NCBI RefSeq assembly: GCF_026626335.1
Contig: NZ_JAPNTZ010000007.1
Location: 372,001-436,000 of the forward strand
Source of the DNA: Paractinoplanes pyxinae
Lineage (GTDB): Bacteria > Actinomycetota > Actinomycetes > Mycobacteriales > Micromonosporaceae
Direction: 5' to 3'
DNA: 64,000 bases
Made by a program: the position numbers and the translations under genes. The notes under the pieces were generated by a model that searched no databases, was not told the origin of the DNA, and was given only the letters and a program-made list of their open reading frames with translations. This document shows positions 1 to 8,235 of the stretch, piece after piece (the first letter of the stretch is position 1; each line of letters starts with the position of its first letter).

Positions 1-284
1 TATCGGGGGTATCTGGGGTCCTGCGGGTCCTTGGGCTTCCTGCGGTTACGCGCGACCAGCACGATCACGAGAACGATCGCAGCCACCACGAACAGGCAGC
101 ACAGGCCGCCGAAGAGGCCGAAGAACCCGAAGCCGCCGCGGCGGCGCCGGGACCGGGCGGCCTCGATCATGACAGTGTCGAGGCCGTTGCTCGCGGCCCA
201 GGCGTGCGCCGGCACGACCACGGCCAGCACCGTCCCGGTCACCACGGCGGCGAGGCGGGACCACAGCTTGATTACCGAAGACAT
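1..284 (-). CDS. Small secreted or membrane-anchored protein, C-terminus outside the window
   Basis: The frame starts at ATG 282-284 on the minus strand and is still open at base 1, so only about 94 residues are visible. The first ~31 residues look like a signal peptide (hydrophobic core, then AHAWAA). A short arginine-rich stretch (ARSRRRR) leads into a second hydrophobic segment containing GLCCLFVVAAIVLV, followed by a basic Lys/Pro/Asp tail. AGGA lies about 9 nt before the ATG. The topology suggests an exported protein with one membrane anchor. I recognise no family. It is transcribed divergently from malQ. Confidence 0.6.
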   Translation of the reverse strand, partial: MSSVIKLWSRLAAVVTGTVLAVVVPAHAWAASNGLDTVMIEAARSRRRRGGFGFFGLFGGLCCLFVVAAIVLVIVLVARNRRKPKDPQDPRYPR

Positions 285-377
285 CGTTCCATCCTGACCG
301 ACTGTCGCAAGAGGTATCCCGCGACTACCCCCTCATCGGGCAGGGTATGAGCAGTGGCAGCGACGAAAGGGGACGGG

Positions 378-2327
378 ATGGACGCCGATCTGGCGGCTCT
401 GGCGACGGCACACGGGGTGGCCACCTGGTACGAGGACTGGCACCGCGAGCGCAAGGACGTCGCCGCCGAGTCGGTGGTGGGAGTCCTGAAGCTGCTGGGC
501 GTCGACGCGAGCACGCCCGAGGCCATCGCCGGCGAGCTCGAGGCGGTCCGGGAGCGCGAGCGCCTGGGCCGGATGCCGGGCACCGTGGTCGTGCGGGCCG
601 GTGAGTCCCGCGAGCTGCCCGCCACCGCCACGATCGTGCTGGAGGACGGCACCGAGCGCGAGGGCGACGAGATCCCGGCCGATCTGCCGCTGGGCTGGCA
701 CAAGCTGCACACGGCCGATCAAGAGATCACCCTGATCGTGGTGCCGGCCGAGCTGCCCGAGCCGCCGCAGACGTGGGGCTGGATGCTGCAGCTCTACGCG
801 CTGCACTCGGAGCGCTCGTGGGGCATGGGCGACCTGGGCGACCTGCGCGAGTTCATCGGCGCCTCGGGCGGGCCGGGGCTGGTGCTGCTCAACCCGCTGC
901 ACGCGATCACCCCGACGCTGCCGGTGCCGGCGTCGCCCTACTCGCCCTCCAGCCGCCGCTTCGCCAACCCGCTCTACCTGCGCATCAGCGACACCGACGA
1001 GTACCGCCGGGCCGACCCGCCGCTGCGGGCCACGGTCGACGCGCTCAAGCCGCCGCCGACGGCCGACGGGCTGATCGACTACTCCGCGGTGTGGCAGGCC
1101 AAGCGGGCCGCGCTCGAGCTGCTGTGGCCGCTGGCGGGCGAGGTCGACCTCGAGAGCGACCCCGGCCTGACCGACTACGCCCGGTTCTGCGCGCTGGCCG
1201 AGCGGCACGGCGCGAACTGGCAGGAGTGGCCGGCGGAGCTGCGCCGGCCCGACTCGCCGGCGGTCCGCGAGTTCACCAGCGACCGGGTCGCCTTCCACGC
1301 CTGGCTCCAGCGCCTGATGAACGCCCAGCTGGAGGAGGCCAACGAGGCCGCCCGGGCGGGCGGGATGCCGGTCGGCGTGGTGCACGACCTGGCCGTGGGC
1401 ATCGACCCGGCCGGGGCCGACGGCTGGCTGCTGCAGGACGTGCTGGCCGCGGGCGTGCACGCGGGCGCCCCACCGGACGCGTTCAACCAGCTCGGGCAGG
1501 ACTGGGGGCTGGCCGCCTGGCGGCCCGACCAGCTCATCGCGACCGGCTACGCGGCCTACCGGGACATGCTGCGACGGATCTTCCGGCACGCCGGCGGGCT
1601 GCGGGTCGACCACGTGGCCGGGCTGTGGCGGCTGTGGTGGGTGCCGCCGGGCATGGGCCCGGCCGAGGGCACGTACGTGCACTACGACCCGGACGCGATG
1701 CTCGGCATCCTGGCCCTCGAGGCGCAGCGGGCGGGCGCCGTCGTGATCGGCGAAGACCTCGGCACCGTGCTGCCCGAGATGACCGAGGGCCTGGAGCAGC
1801 GCAACATGCTGGGCTCGGCGGTGCTCTACTTCACCCGCGACTGGGACGACCCGGACGACGTCTTCTATCCGCCCGCCGAGTACAAGCGGAACGCGCTGGC
1901 CTCGATCTCGACGCATGACCTGCCCACGGCCCGGGGCTTCCTCACCGGCGAACAGGTGCGCGTACGGGCCGAGCTCGGTCAGCTGGCCGGCCCGGTCGAG
2001 CAGGAGCAGCGCAACGCCGAGCGGGATCGGGAGGCCCTGCTGACCGCGCTGCGGGCGGAAGGCCTGATCACGAAGGAGAGCACGGACGACGAGATCATCG
2101 TGGCGATGCACGAGTTTCTCGCCCGTACGCCGTGCCGTTTCGTGACAGCCTCGCTGTATGACGTGCTGGGGGAGCTTGCTCAGCCCAACCTTCCCGGCAC
2201 TATGAACGAGTACCCGAACTGGCGGATGCCGTTGTCCGCCAACCTCGAGGACATCGCGAAGGATCCGCGGATGCACGCGGTCGCCGCGATCCTCGGCGCA
2301 CGAACTCAGCGAAAGGCACACCGATGA
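378..2327 (+). CDS. malQ: 4-alpha-glucanotransferase (amylomaltase, GH77)
   Basis: Transfers alpha-1,4-glucan segments between maltodextrins in the cytoplasm (glycogen/maltodextrin metabolism). The 649-residue product has an N-terminal extension of roughly 150 residues before the GH77 barrel, as in other actinobacterial MalQ. Visible family motifs are SPYSPSSRRFANPLY (about residue 185), GAPPDAFNQLGQDWG, the nucleophile region RVDHVAG (Asp near 410), the acid/base region GEDLGTVLPEM (Glu near 458) and THDLPT (Asp near 513). ATG 378 follows AAAGGGG at good spacing; an in-frame GTG at 354 has no such site. The stop overlaps the next start (ATGA), suggesting co-transcription with the small antitoxin-like gene. 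Confidence 0.93.
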   Translation: MDADLAALATAHGVATWYEDWHRERKDVAAESVVGVLKLLGVDASTPEAIAGELEAVRERERLGRMPGTVVVRAGESRELPATATIVLEDGTEREGDEIPADLPLGWHKLHTADQEITLIVVPAELPEPPQTWGWMLQLYALHSERSWGMGDLGDLREFIGASGGPGLVLLNPLHAITPTLPVPASPYSPSSRRFANPLYLRISDTDEYRRADPPLRATVDALKPPPTADGLIDYSAVWQAKRAALELLWPLAGEVDLESDPGLTDYARFCALAERHGANWQEWPAELRRPDSPAVREFTSDRVAFHAWLQRLMNAQLEEANEAARAGGMPVGVVHDLAVGIDPAGADGWLLQDVLAAGVHAGAPPDAFNQLGQDWGLAAWRPDQLIATGYAAYRDMLRRIFRHAGGLRVDHVAGLWRLWWVPPGMGPAEGTYVHYDPDAMLGILALEAQRAGAVVIGEDLGTVLPEMTEGLEQRNMLGSAVLYFTRDWDDPDDVFYPPAEYKRNALASISTHDLPTARGFLTGEQVRVRAELGQLAGPVEQEQRNAERDREALLTALRAEGLITKESTDDEIIVAMHEFLARTPCRFVTASLYDVLGELAQPNLPGTMNEYPNWRMPLSANLEDIAKDPRMHAVAAILGARTQRKAHR

Positions 2328-2506
2328 GCTTCTTAGACAAGGCCAAGGACTTCCTGGACAAGCACGACGACAAGGTCGACCAGGCGCTCGACAAGATCGG
2401 CGACGAGGTCGACAAGCGCACCGGTCACAAGCACACGGCGAACATCGACAAGGCGGTGGACGAGGCCCAGAAGCGTACGGGCCAGGGCGACACCACCCGG
2501 CACTGA
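2324..2506 (+). CDS. MT0933-like antitoxin family protein, copy 1
   Basis: A 60-residue, highly charged, helical protein that opens MSFLDKAKDFLDKHDDKVDQ and contains DEVDKRTG. This matches the MT0933 (Rv0909) antitoxin family, where the M. tuberculosis member neutralises Rv0910. Here no toxin gene is adjacent, and many actinobacterial members are solitary, so an antitoxin role is only a family-level guess. The ATG overlaps the malQ stop by 4 bp, indicating translational coupling. A second, clearly related copy lies 63 bp downstream. Confidence 0.8.
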   Translation: MSFLDKAKDFLDKHDDKVDQALDKIGDEVDKRTGHKHTANIDKAVDEAQKRTGQGDTTRH

Positions 2507-2569
2507 CGTTTTCTTCGGCCCCGGCCGGGAACCCCAGTCTCGTACCCCTGGCAAGCGAAGGAGCATGAG

Positions 2570-2752
2570 ATGGGTTTCATGGACAAGGCCAAGGACTTCG
2601 CCGACAAGCACGACGAGCAGGTCGACCAGGGCATCGAGAAGGCGGGCGACCAGGTCGACAAGCGCACCGGCGACAAGTACGAGTCGCAGGTCGACAAGGC
2701 TCAGGACGCCGCCCAGCAGCGCACCGGCTCGGGCGACAGCCAGCAGCAGTAG
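2570..2752 (+). CDS. MT0933-like antitoxin family protein, copy 2
   Basis: Also 60 residues, opening MGFMDKAKDFADKHDEQVDQ and sharing the VDKRTG motif and the Gln/Asp-rich C-terminus with copy 1. The two are evident tandem duplicates. AAGGAG at 2556-2561 gives this copy its own ribosome binding site, 8 nt before the ATG. As for copy 1, no cognate toxin is seen in the neighbouring frames on either strand. The protein is probably cytoplasmic: it lacks hydrophobic segments and is predicted to be mostly helix from its heptad-like Lys/Asp/Val pattern. Confidence 0.8.
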   Translation: MGFMDKAKDFADKHDEQVDQGIEKAGDQVDKRTGDKYESQVDKAQDAAQQRTGSGDSQQQ

Positions 2753-2780
2753 CAGTGCCGGCAGCCGCCGCCCTCCCCGC

Positions 2781-3152
2781 TCAGAGCGGCGGGGGCGGCG
2801 GGTCGTCGTCGACCGCGAACAGCATGGGGTGCGGCGGCATGTAGGCGTCGCGCTGCTTGCACAGCATCGGCGGCAGCAGCGAGGAGCGGTGCTCCGGGTG
2901 CTCGGCGCAGTGCCGGGTGGCCCGGTTGATCGCGTCGGAGTGGTGCCGGCCACCGCCGTACTCGCCGCAGTTCGCACAGTCCCAGCGCCAGAAGGCCGGC
3001 CCGTCCTCGGACAGGAACCGCCGGATCTTCAGCGGCGGACCGGCCTCTTCCTGGGCCGCCGCCAGGATCGCCGGCATCTCCCCCGCGGGCGGGGGCACTG
3101 GTGGACGCTTCTGGTCGCCGATGAGGTGCGCCAATACGTTGCTCGTGGACAC
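2781..3152 (-). CDS. Conserved hypothetical protein with a Cys/His cluster
   Basis: About 123 residues from GTG 3152 (reading MSTSNVLAHLIGDQKRPPV); a TTG at 3173 would add seven residues. The central part has WDCANCGEYGGGRHHSD and RHCAEHPEHR, spacing that could bind a metal ion, and the C-terminus is a run of Asp and Pro (VDDDPPPPP). I do not recognise the family. It lies 42 bp downstream of the DUF1501 gene on the same strand and could be the last gene of that transcript. It is convergent with the second antitoxin-like gene. The start codon is uncertain. Confidence 0.6.
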   Translation of the reverse strand: MSTSNVLAHLIGDQKRPPVPPPAGEMPAILAAAQEEAGPPLKIRRFLSEDGPAFWRWDCANCGEYGGGRHHSDAINRATRHCAEHPEHRSSLLPPMLCKQRDAYMPPHPMLFAVDDDPPPPPL

Positions 3153-3194
3153 CCGACCAGTGTCGAGCGACAACGGCCGCTGAATGTGACGCTT

Positions 3195-4400
3195 TTACCG
3201 AAATAGCCCCAACGAGGACGGACGCACACCGGGGAAGACCGACCCGAGGTCGTTCACCCCGCAGCGCGTACGCAGGACCTCGCCGATGACCGCGCGGTAG
3301 TCCGTGGTGACGGCGAGATCGCCGCCCACCAGCTTGCCCGCGTCCAGCCCGGGCCAGCGCCCGTGCACCCGGCCGCCGTTGACGTGACCGCCGAGCACGA
3401 ACATCGCGTTGCCGTAGCCGTGGTCGAGCCCGCCCGAGCCGTTCTCGGCCACCCGCCGCCCGAACTCGCTGATCGTTACCAGCGTGACCCGGCCCAGGCC
3501 GTCCGGCCCGAGGTCGGTGGCGAACGCGGCCAGCGCCGCCGCGAAGTCGGCCAGTTGCTGAGGCATCTTGCGGTTCAGGTTCTCGTGCATGTCCCAGTCG
3601 CCGACGTCGACAGTGGCCGTGGCCAGCCCGACGTCCGCCTTGATCAGCCGGGCCACGTCGAGCAGCGCCTGACCCAGCTCGGTGTCCGGATAGGCCGCGC
3701 CGTTGGCGGGCGTGTAGCCGGTCGCCTGCACGGTCTTGGCGGTGTCGAGCGCGCCGAGCAGCTGCGTCGCCGGGCCGCCGAGTCCGGCCGGCGCGTCCGC
3801 CCACAGGGCCGCCATCGTGGCCGCGATCGGCTTGGTGTCGGCCTCGCCGTTGAGCACGAACGAGTCGACCGAGCGCAGGCCGACGTTGGGCGCCGGGCCG
3901 TCGAGCACCCGGGCCGGGCGGGCCTGGCCGACCGAGACCGCGCCGAACGGGTCGGTGACGCCGAGCCCGCCGGTCATGCGGTCGAGCCAGCCCGTACGCG
4001 TGGACGTGCCGGGCGCGGCCCGCTCGAGCTCCTCCATGGCGGCGAAGTGCGAGCGGTTGGGCGCCGGCATGCCCACCGCGTGCACGGCGCCGAGCTTTCC
4101 CGACTTCCAGAACGGCAGCAGCGGGGCGAGGGCCGGGTGCAGCCCGAAGTGCCGGTCGCCGCCGATCAGCTTGGCCCTGGGCACGGCGATGCCGGGTCGC
4201 GCCCGGTAGTACGCGGCGTCGCCGGCCGGCACCACGGCCGAGAGCCCGTCGAAGCCGCCGCGCAGCGAGAGCAGCACGAACACGTCGCCGCCGGGCCGGT
4301 TGCCGGCGGCGAAGGCGAGCTTGGTCGAGAGCATGGCGCCGGTCAGGCCGGCCACCGCGCCGCCGAGCAGCGTCCGTCGCTTGCATTCGCAGTTCAGCAT
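3195..4400 (-). CDS. DUF1501 domain protein, Tat-exported
   Basis: 401 residues. The N-terminus ECKRRTLLGGAVAGL followed by an Ala-rich hydrophobic run and AFAA is a twin-arginine-type signal. The mature part matches the DUF1501 family: VLLSLRGGFDGLSAVVP near the start, FHP-like FGLHPALAPLLPFW, and TISEFGRRVAENGSGGLDHG towards the end. DUF1501 proteins are distantly sulfatase/phosphatase-like and nearly always sit beside a DUF1800 gene, as here; the biochemical role is not established. Eight bases separate ATG 4400 from the upstream stop, and GAGG in the end of that gene supplies a plausible ribosome binding site. A GTG at 4412 is an alternative start. Confidence 0.85.
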   Translation of the reverse strand: MLNCECKRRTLLGGAVAGLTGAMLSTKLAFAAGNRPGGDVFVLLSLRGGFDGLSAVVPAGDAAYYRARPGIAVPRAKLIGGDRHFGLHPALAPLLPFWKSGKLGAVHAVGMPAPNRSHFAAMEELERAAPGTSTRTGWLDRMTGGLGVTDPFGAVSVGQARPARVLDGPAPNVGLRSVDSFVLNGEADTKPIAATMAALWADAPAGLGGPATQLLGALDTAKTVQATGYTPANGAAYPDTELGQALLDVARLIKADVGLATATVDVGDWDMHENLNRKMPQQLADFAAALAAFATDLGPDGLGRVTLVTISEFGRRVAENGSGGLDHGYGNAMFVLGGHVNGGRVHGRWPGLDAGKLVGGDLAVTTDYRAVIGEVLRTRCGVNDLGSVFPGVRPSSLGLFR

Positions 4401-4408
4401 CGTGTCAG

Positions 4409-5848
4409 TCACCTCAGGGCGAAGGACGGCGAGTTGAGCAGCATCGCCATCAGGTACGGGAACTTCCAGCCCACGGCCGGGTCGGTGGCCTTGAGCGGCG
4501 AGGCCGCCGTCTTGTCGAAGAAGCGGGCCAGCGCCTCGACCGACGACCGCGGCAGCGTGCCGCCGATCAGCCGGGTCGAGACCGCATCGATCAGCGCGCC
4601 GTGCGTGGCCGGCAGCGGACCGGCGTACTCCCGCAGTTCCGATTCCGGCCGGACGAGCGCGGTCGGCCACCAGCCCGCGGCCAGGCTCAGGTTCAGGTTC
4701 CAGCGCACCAGCAGCCCGGACGACGAGGCCCAGGCGCTCGCCACGTCCGGGTAGCCGTTGGGCGGGGCCCAGCCCAGGGGCGCCTGCCCGGCGTTGCGGC
4801 ACATCGAGTAGAGACTCGCGATCGCCTCGGTGCCGGTCGGCTCCGGTCGCAGGTTCAGGGTGCGCACCGTCGCCACCACGTCCTCGAACGGCGTACGGGT
4901 CTTGGCCCCGATCGACGCCGCGAACTCGGGCGAGGCGAACAGCGCCCGCAGCACCGGCACGACGGCCGAGCGGTTGTCCAGGTAGACCTTGACCAGGCGG
5001 GTGATCAGGCTCGCGGGCGGCTGGTCGGCCACGAACCGGACGCAGAGCTTGGTCACGATCCGGCGGGCGGTCGCGGTGTGCATCGCCAGGTAGTCGAGCA
5101 GCGCCAGCGCCGCCTTCTCGCCGCCGGCGGCGGTCGCGTTGGCGTGGCGGAAGCCGAGCACCTTGATCGCGCCGACGGCGTGCTTCTTTCCGTCGTACGC
5201 GTAGTAATTGGTCTCGTTGTTGACGGTCATCCCGGTGAACAGGCGCGCGGCGTTCTTGACGTCGGCCTCGGTGTAGGCGAGCCCGACCGTGTGCAGTTCC
5301 AGCAGCTCACGACCGTAGTTCTCGTTCGGCGCGGCCTTGGTCGACCAGCGGTTGTCCAGGTACGTCAGCATCGCCGGGTGCTTGGCCGAGGCCTTGAGCA
5401 GGTCGGCGAAGCGGCCCAGGGCGTGCCGGCGGATCACGTTGTGGTCGTAGTCGGTGCGCGTCGGCCACACGTCGCCGGTCGGGCAGGTGACGTTGAGGTG
5501 GTTCGACCAGAAGTCGGCCATCACCTCGAACAGCTGCCGCTCGCTCCAGACGGCCCGGGCCACGGCGGCGTGACTGAGCTGCCACATCGGCCGCCAGTCG
5601 TACTTCTTCAGCTGGCCGGCGGCGATCTTCTGCCGTACGCCGGAGATGGACAGCTGGGCGAAGGGGAACCGCCGCATCAGGCCGTCGCCGACCGGGTCGG
5701 GGATCGTGGACGGCTTGAGCTGACGGTCGAGCCAGGCCGACGCGCCCAGCCGCCGGATCTCGGCCACCGAGGCCGGCGTGGGCCCGAAGGTCGCCCGGCG
5801 CAGCAGGTGCAGCAGCGGGTCGGCGGGCAAAAGGTCAGACGCGTTCAC
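4409..5848 (-). CDS. DUF1800 family protein
   Basis: About 479 residues from GTG 5848. Family hallmarks are LLRRATFGPTPASVAEIRRLG near the N-terminus, MADFWSNHLNV, the central NENYGRELLELHTVG and the C-terminal PPNGYPD and RWNLNLSLA stretches. DUF1800 proteins of unknown function are the standard partners of DUF1501, and the two genes here form a two-gene operon with only 8 bp between them. No clear signal peptide is visible at this start. An upstream extension to 5938 stays open but would overlap the divergent gene, so I chose the GTG. Residues 1-15 are uncertain for that reason. Confidence 0.83.
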   Translation of the reverse strand: MNASDLLPADPLLHLLRRATFGPTPASVAEIRRLGASAWLDRQLKPSTIPDPVGDGLMRRFPFAQLSISGVRQKIAAGQLKKYDWRPMWQLSHAAVARAVWSERQLFEVMADFWSNHLNVTCPTGDVWPTRTDYDHNVIRRHALGRFADLLKASAKHPAMLTYLDNRWSTKAAPNENYGRELLELHTVGLAYTEADVKNAARLFTGMTVNNETNYYAYDGKKHAVGAIKVLGFRHANATAAGGEKAALALLDYLAMHTATARRIVTKLCVRFVADQPPASLITRLVKVYLDNRSAVVPVLRALFASPEFAASIGAKTRTPFEDVVATVRTLNLRPEPTGTEAIASLYSMCRNAGQAPLGWAPPNGYPDVASAWASSSGLLVRWNLNLSLAAGWWPTALVRPESELREYAGPLPATHGALIDAVSTRLIGGTLPRSSVEALARFFDKTAASPLKATDPAVGWKFPYLMAMLLNSPSFALR

Positions 5849-5931
5849 ACCGTACGAGGTCGGCCGGGCCGCCGGACTCCGTCGCGGATCGGCGCCGATG
5901 CTCCCCGATCGCACCCGGGGATACTGGACGG

Positions 5932-6783
5932 GTGGCACAGCGCAAAAGGTCGGAACGACAGGTGGAGACGGTTGCCTCGGGGGTCGCCGAGCTGCTGCCC
6001 GACCCCGACCGGGACACGGCGTACACCCTGTTGCTCGACGGCGCCCCGCAGTCCCACGTCGACCTGGCCGACCCCACGCACCTGCAGTTCGAGTACGTGC
6101 GCCGGATGGCCGCGGCGATCGACCTGCTGGCCCCGCCCGGGCAGCCCCTGCGCGCGCTGCACCTCGGCGGGGGCGCGCTGACCATTCCCCGCTACATCGC
6201 CACCACCCGGCCCGGCTCGGCCCAGCGGGTGGTCGAGATCGACGGGCCCCTGGTCGAGTTCGTGCGCCGGGCGCTGCCCCTTCCGGCCAAGGCCAACATC
6301 CGCGTACGGGTCGGCGACGCGCGGGCCGAGGTCGAGGGCATGCGCGACGCCGGGTACGACCTGATCGTGCTGGACGTCTTCGCCGGCGCCCGCACCCCGG
6401 CCCACCTCACCTCGGTCGAGTTCGCCCGCGAGCTGGCCCGCGTGCTCGGCCCCGGTGGTCACCTGGTCGTCAACATCACCGACGGGCCCCCGCTGCGGCA
6501 CGCCCGGGCCCAGGTCGCCACCCTGCGGGCCGCACTGCCCGAGGCCTGTCTGATCGCCGACGCCTCGGTGCTGCGCGGCCGCCGGTTCGGCAACCTCGTG
6601 GTGATCGCCGGTCACACTCCGCCACCGGTGGCCGGGCTGGCCCGACGGGCGGCCGGCGACTGGTTCCCCGGCCGCCTCGAGACCGACCTCGAGCGTTTCG
6701 CCGGTGGGGCGGCGCCCGTCACCGACAGTGTCGCCGTAGCCTCGCCGACTCCGCCCGCGACCCTGTTCGGTAACCGCGTGTAA
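5932..6783 (+). CDS. Spermidine synthase-like methyltransferase-fold protein
   Basis: 283 residues with a Rossmann-type fold: glycine motif LHLGGGALTIPRY around residue 65, acidic loop VVEIDGPLVEFVRR, VGDAR, and the conserved DLIVLDVFAGARTPAHLTS segment. These belong to the polyamine aminopropyltransferase (SpeE) family and its actinobacterial relatives, which often act as uncharacterised 'fused spermidine synthase' proteins. The DxF segment (LDVF) differs from the classical catalytic Asp-Ser pattern, so true spermidine synthase activity is doubtful. The gene starts at GTG 5932, divergent from DUF1800 with 83 bp between starts. No other polyamine genes are nearby. Confidence 0.75.
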   Translation: MAQRKRSERQVETVASGVAELLPDPDRDTAYTLLLDGAPQSHVDLADPTHLQFEYVRRMAAAIDLLAPPGQPLRALHLGGGALTIPRYIATTRPGSAQRVVEIDGPLVEFVRRALPLPAKANIRVRVGDARAEVEGMRDAGYDLIVLDVFAGARTPAHLTSVEFARELARVLGPGGHLVVNITDGPPLRHARAQVATLRAALPEACLIADASVLRGRRFGNLVVIAGHTPPPVAGLARRAAGDWFPGRLETDLERFAGGAAPVTDSVAVASPTPPATLFGNRV

Positions 6784-6864
6784 CGCACCCTCCCCCAAAG
6801 AGGCAAGGATTTCCGGCCTGTCGTGTTGCCGTCAGGAAATCTCGTGTGATTCGCGCTTGCCGAC

Positions 6865-6893
6865 TTGTTTGCGCTCCCATGCGCAGTTGTAAT
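6865..6893 (+). promoter_or_regulatory. Candidate housekeeping-type promoter
   Basis: TTGTTT at 6865-6870 and TGTAAT at 6888-6893 are separated by 17 bp, a good -35/-10 arrangement about 50 bp before the ATG at 6945. The 6784-6944 gap also holds a GATTTCC/GGAAATC inverted pair. Prediction from sequence only. Confidence 0.4.
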
Positions 6894-6944
6894 CGGTAGG
6901 CCGCGTGTGCCCTGGGGCGCGGCGCGTACTGGGGGGAAGCGCGC

Positions 6945-8183
6945 ATGTCCGAGCATTACTACGTGGGCGACGCGGCCTTAGCCGCGCCGCAGATCGTGCT
7001 GGGCGCCGGCGAACGAGTGCTCTGGAGCGGCCACTGCGCCGTGGCCGAGTACGCCTTCGACGAACCCGCCTCGCTGCCACGCTGGACCCTGCCCGAAGAG
7101 ACCGAGGTCGTCATCACCGACCAGCGCGCCCTCTATCTGGGCCCGGGCTCGGCCGACACCGGCGAGCTGCGCTGGCCGTGGCCGCAGCACCTGCGCGTGC
7201 AGCCGGGCAGCCGCGATTCCGGACGGCAGGCCACCGTCACCCAGATCCAGCTGGTCTGCGGCGGCCCGAACGGCAGCTTCCCCGCGCTCGTCTTCGCCGG
7301 GGGCGACCTGGCCACCGTGCGCGACGCCGACCGGGTGGCCAACCTGCTGCGGCAGGCGATCGCGCGCTACCGGGTCGAGAACGCAGGCGAGCTGGGCATC
7401 GCGGCGCCGCAGGTCCGCATGCTGTCCCGGCTGGTCATCGGGCCCGAGTTCAACAACTTCCAGGGTGGCGAGGGGCAGACCGTCTCGCTGATCGGCGCCG
7501 TGTCGGTCGAGACGCAGGCGGCGCCGGCCCCCGGCTACGCGCCGGTCGCGCCGGTCGTCGCCTGGGACGACTCGGCGCCGACGGCTCCTCTGGCCCGCGA
7601 CGGCTCACCCATCCCCACGGCCTGGAACGGCTCGGGGCGTTCGCCGGCCTGGAGCAGTTCGTCGCCGGCCGCGCCCTCCTCGCCCTCCTCCTCCTGGGAG
7701 TCGCCGGCTGCGCCCTCTTCCTGGGATGAGCCGGCGGCTGAGACCGGTCGGTCGTACGAGCGCACGGCTCGCATCCCGGTGGTGCCACAGAGCGAGTCCG
7801 TGACACAGCGCGAGGCCTGGTCGGCGCGCCCGGCCGAGGAATCCGCTCTGCGCGGCCATCCCGACCTCGACGCCCGCGCCGCCGACCTGGCCGCCCGGGT
7901 GGCCGATCTCGTCTCCGGTGGCGAGGCGCCGCTCGGCGGCAGCCGGCGAGTCGACCCCGAGAATCAGACCAATCTCTCCGCCTACCTCGGCGTCCAGCCG
8001 TCCGGTGCTCCCCGGCCGCGCGGCGCCACCGACGACAACAGCGACGAGATCAGCGACCGGGCCGAATCGGTCCGCCGCACCGCCGCCCGGTTCGCCGGCA
8101 ACGCGGCCCGCGGGCGCGGCAGCGCTCCGCGCCAGGACGGTGAGGTGGGCAGCAGCGGGCGGGGCAGCCACCGCCAGGGCTGA
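6945..8183 (+). CDS. Hypothetical protein with PH-like N-terminus and low-complexity tail
   Basis: 412 residues. Roughly residues 1-150 form a compact-looking domain: GAGERVLWSGHCAVAEYAF, TEVVITDQRALYLG and WPWPQHLRV resemble bacterial PH-like domains that measure or dress membranes, but this is a weak resemblance. After about residue 190 the chain becomes Ser/Ala/Pro-rich (repeated SSPAAPSS-type runs), then charged and probably disordered. No signal peptide or membrane segment is present. ATG 6945 is preceded by GGGGGGAAG. It is followed by a bidirectional terminator shared with terC. I know this only as a lineage-specific hypothetical. Confidence 0.7.
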   Translation: MSEHYYVGDAALAAPQIVLGAGERVLWSGHCAVAEYAFDEPASLPRWTLPEETEVVITDQRALYLGPGSADTGELRWPWPQHLRVQPGSRDSGRQATVTQIQLVCGGPNGSFPALVFAGGDLATVRDADRVANLLRQAIARYRVENAGELGIAAPQVRMLSRLVIGPEFNNFQGGEGQTVSLIGAVSVETQAAPAPGYAPVAPVVAWDDSAPTAPLARDGSPIPTAWNGSGRSPAWSSSSPAAPSSPSSSWESPAAPSSWDEPAAETGRSYERTARIPVVPQSESVTQREAWSARPAEESALRGHPDLDARAADLAARVADLVSGGEAPLGGSRRVDPENQTNLSAYLGVQPSGAPRPRGATDDNSDEISDRAESVRRTAARFAGNAARGRGSAPRQDGEVGSSGRGSHRQG

Positions 8184-8186
8184 AGG

Positions 8187-8216
8187 AGACCGGGCCGTCT
8201 CGGGGCGGCCCGGTCT
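8187..8216. terminator. Bidirectional hairpin terminator between convergent genes
   Basis: AGACCGGGCCG (8187-8197) and CGGCCCGGTCT (8206-8216) form an 11-bp perfect stem with an 8-nt loop, sitting exactly between the convergent stops at 8183 and 8236. There is no strong U tract, as is usual in high-GC actinobacteria. Confidence 0.65.
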
Positions 8217-8235
8217 TCCGCTGTTCCGGCCGCCC

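Noticed and set aside
333-2321. Long minus-strand open frame opposite malQ
   Set aside because: Arg/Gly/Val-rich translation with no domain; a typical high-GC antisense frame. malQ shows every GH77 motif.
2781-3152. Toxin partner for the MT0933-like antitoxins
   Set aside because: It lies on the opposite strand, shows no known toxin fold, and reads as part of the DUF1501 transcript.
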